Source: Candidatus Paracaedimonas acanthamoebae (GTDB taxonomy: Bacteria; Pseudomonadota; Alphaproteobacteria; Caedimonadales; Caedimonadaceae). Taken from it: a stretch of DNA of 58,592 nucleotides. Below, one piece after another: positions 56,935-58,592 of this stretch. The notes beneath the pieces were generated by a model that saw nothing but the letters and a program-made list of their open reading frames with translations, searched no databases and had not been told where the DNA came from. Positions within the stretch are counted from its first letter, which is position 1; every line of letters starts with the position of its first letter. Location: positions 1 through 58,592 of the forward strand of contig JAFKGL010000019.1 of the NCBI GenBank assembly GCA_017307065.1, read 5' to 3'. The position numbers and the translations under genes are program-made.

Positions 56935-57465
56935 ATGTCTATCAAGAAAATAAGTTTAAATTCCGTGGTATTGAGTCTTGTCGGAATTTGTGGAATGAGT
57001 AGCGCAGCATTTAAAGCAGATGCCTCAGATCAAGGATGTTTTGATAATTTACCTACAGAAATGAAAGCTGAGATTATGGGATATCTTCCCCATAAAGATC
57101 TTTTGACGATGCGATTGGTTTCTTCAGAATGCCACAATATTTTAAATGATGAAAGATTTTGGAAAGGCATGGCTGAAAAAATTCTTGGGCAAGAGGTCAT
57201 AAATTTCAGTGAGAGGTATAGTGCGACTTTTAAAAGACTTAGTGGAGCTGAGAAATGGCGTACTCTTCTCGATCCTAACTCAAATGCTAAAATTAGGGGT
57301 GAGTTGAGAACGAAAAAAATGGACTCCCTTCGTGAAGAGAGCCATGAGCATGAGATGATGCAAAGAACAGGTGAAATACCAAGAACTGAAAAGTTTAAGG
57401 CTTCAAGCGAGATAGAAAAATTCGACCCCGTCATTACGAAGCTCAAAGGGGCGAAAAAAGATTAA
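56935..57465 (+). CDS. Secreted F-box protein (candidate host-directed effector)
   Basis: 176 residues. A signal peptide (MSIKKISLNSVVLSLVGICG, cleavage near ADA) is followed by an F-box at residues 36-76: FDNLPTEMKAEIMGYLPHKD, then LLTMRLVSSECHNIL and NDERFWKG. The L-P, I, L-x-x-x-D-L, R-L-V-S and W positions are those of eukaryotic F-boxes, which bind Skp1 in SCF ubiquitin ligases. The rest is charged, mostly helical and shows no known target-binding repeat. A terminator (57490-57525) follows. Export outside the periplasm is not shown by the sequence. Confidence 0.82.
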   Translation: MSIKKISLNSVVLSLVGICGMSSAAFKADASDQGCFDNLPTEMKAEIMGYLPHKDLLTMRLVSSECHNILNDERFWKGMAEKILGQEVINFSERYSATFKRLSGAEKWRTLLDPNSNAKIRGELRTKKMDSLREESHEHEMMQRTGEIPRTEKFKASSEIEKFDPVITKLKGAKKD

Positions 57466-57489
57466 AAATTGAGAATTTTGCTTTGCTAT

Positions 57490-57525
57490 GCCGCCATGTA
57501 TACAATTAATAATGGCGGCTTTTTT
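57490..57525 (+). terminator. Intrinsic terminator of the F-box gene
   Basis: An 8-bp GC-rich stem (GCCGCCAT and ATGGCGGC) with a 14-nt loop is followed by six T residues. Confidence 0.88.
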
Positions 57526-57633
57526 CGTATTTCGGGTGATAAAAGAATATATATCTAGTGCCTATTTCATAAATATATTAGGGTTGATGTTGAACTTTGT
57601 AGGTATGTCTTTAAATTAGGATATAATGTTCTT

Positions 57634-58377
57634 ATGCGTATGGATATCGCTGACCTTCACCGTTTTTATGAAAGCCCGTTGGGGAAATATGTGCAGAAAT
57701 ATATTGCAAAATATATTGCAACCATATGGCCCGATGCCGTTGGAGATTGCGTCGTTGGCTATGGCTATCCTATTCCTTATTTAAACCAGTTTCAGCTGCG
57801 TGCTGAACGCGTGTTGTCCATCATGCCAGCGTCACAAGGGGCGATTTTCTGGCCGGAAAATGAGGCCAATAAAGTTGCTTTAGCGGAAGATAATATCATT
57901 CCGTTGGCTGATCAATCTGTCAATCGCCTCCTTTTCGTTCACGGTCTTGAAGGCGCAGAAGATACGCGGCAATTGCTGCGCGAAGCATGGCGTGTTTTGG
58001 TGGATGGTGGCCGTTTGCTTATTGTGGCGCCTAACCGTCGAGGGCTATGGGCAAGATTCCCTAAATCCCCTTTTGGTATTGGACAACCTTATTCTGGAAG
58101 TCAGCTTTATACACTGATTCAGGAAAGCTTATTTACGCCGTTCAAGCCTGTATATGGTCTTTATCTCCCTCCCATTGAGTCTTCGATGATGTTAAATTTT
58201 TCAGAGACTTGGGAAAGATTAGGAGGGATATGGTGCAACAAGATTGGTGGTGTGGTTATCATTGAAGCCAAGAAGCTTACACTCTCAAGAATTCTTGAGC
58301 GCCCTCGCGGATGGCGTTCTCGCATTTTTATTCCGTCTCCTTTGCCGGTTAGCTCTGAGAATAAAGAAATCCTTTGA
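57634..58377 (+). CDS. SAM-dependent methyltransferase (class I, type 11-like)
   Basis: 247 residues. It starts MRMDIADLHRFYESPLG. The SAM-binding region is reduced: VVGYGYPIPYL in place of a canonical G-x-G-x-G, then VNRLLFVHGLEGAED and LREAWRVLVDGGRLLIVAPN, typical of type-11 methyltransferases. The later RFPKSPFGIGQPYSGSQL is shared by the alphaproteobacterial family often found near gloB. Substrate unknown. Confidence 0.8.
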   Translation: MRMDIADLHRFYESPLGKYVQKYIAKYIATIWPDAVGDCVVGYGYPIPYLNQFQLRAERVLSIMPASQGAIFWPENEANKVALAEDNIIPLADQSVNRLLFVHGLEGAEDTRQLLREAWRVLVDGGRLLIVAPNRRGLWARFPKSPFGIGQPYSGSQLYTLIQESLFTPFKPVYGLYLPPIESSMMLNFSETWERLGGIWCNKIGGVVIIEAKKLTLSRILERPRGWRSRIFIPSPLPVSSENKEIL

Positions 58378-58592
58378 AGATAAAAGGTGACGGCAGTCTT
58401 AAGTTTTTATGTAAAGAAAAAATAAGTTGAAAATGGGACGGGTTTTTCTTGAAATTTGTATCAAGGTGTGATATGGTATTAATAGATGGTCAGAGATGAA
58501 TCTCTTCCCTTATTAAGACTTAAAACTTCTTGATAATCCTTTTACTAAATCTCTTACATCTAGGTCATAAAAGAAGAATAAATCAGGGATTA
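58378..58592. other. Right-edge intergenic sequence
   Basis: No gene is supported. A promoter-like pair, TTGAAA then TATGGT with a 17-bp spacer, lies at about 58449-58477 on the plus strand and may serve a gene beyond the edge. Confidence 0.3.

Overview
The window is about 58.6 kb of AT-rich chromosome, most likely from a host-associated alphaproteobacterium. I infer a Holosporales- or Rickettsiales-like endosymbiont of protists. The grounds are the housekeeping neighbourhoods (ftsK-lolA; yidD-yidC-engB; recA near alaS; lipB; AmpG), many scavenging MFS transporters, IalB, DUF2608 and TraB/GumN proteins, many small secreted proteins of unknown function, a secreted F-box protein, and several decaying gene remnants. 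I identified genes by reading motifs; no database search was run.

Region 1 (1-7.7 kb) looks like the right end of a genomic island. From the left edge it holds the N-terminus of a non-ribosomal peptide synthetase (NRPS) running out of the window, a 1154-residue LuxR-HTH/STAND-ATPase/TPR regulator directly upstream of it, a small secreted protein with a hairpin-rich leader, a Sfp-type phosphopantetheinyl transferase, a short MbtH-like protein, and a tyrosine recombinase. The island ends at 7691 with a 50-nt copy of the 3' half of a tRNA-Val(TAC), the expected scar of tRNA-targeted integration. NRPS, PPTase and MbtH together make a plausible peptide biosynthesis locus, and the STAND protein is its candidate regulator.

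Region 2 (7.7-31.6 kb) is mostly core genome. It contains a frameshifted LuxR-HTH remnant, an ABC exporter, a YgjP-like metallopeptidase, long-form HPF, a POT peptide transporter, a large secreted coiled-coil protein, EttA, LipB, RecA, AlaS, a beta-carbonic anhydrase, a class A PBP, a UmuD-like protease, and YidD-YidC-EngB. A YciI pseudogene and a secreted protein with nuclear-localisation and cell-cycle-like short motifs lie between them.

Region 3 (31.6-45.7 kb) mixes envelope and secreted proteins (IalB-like, a lipoprotein, two secreted unknowns flanking tRNA-Pro that share a short motif) with LolA, FtsK, AmpG, an alpha/beta hydrolase, a UDP-sugar epimerase and a tandem pair of MFS carriers.

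Region 4 (45.7-58.6 kb) starts with groES-groEL under a CIRCE operator. It continues with a TraB/GumN protein, a voltage-gated-type ion channel with an unusual filter, an ABC-F ATPase, a DUF2608 pair, pirin, a truncated Ada domain, a secreted M6 metallopeptidase, tRNA-Ser, a secreted F-box protein and a methyltransferase.

The most noteworthy items are the NRPS island with its membrane-anchored STAND regulator, and the scattered set of candidate host-directed secreted proteins (F-box, NLS/KEN-bearing, M6 peptidase, octapeptide-repeat protein).
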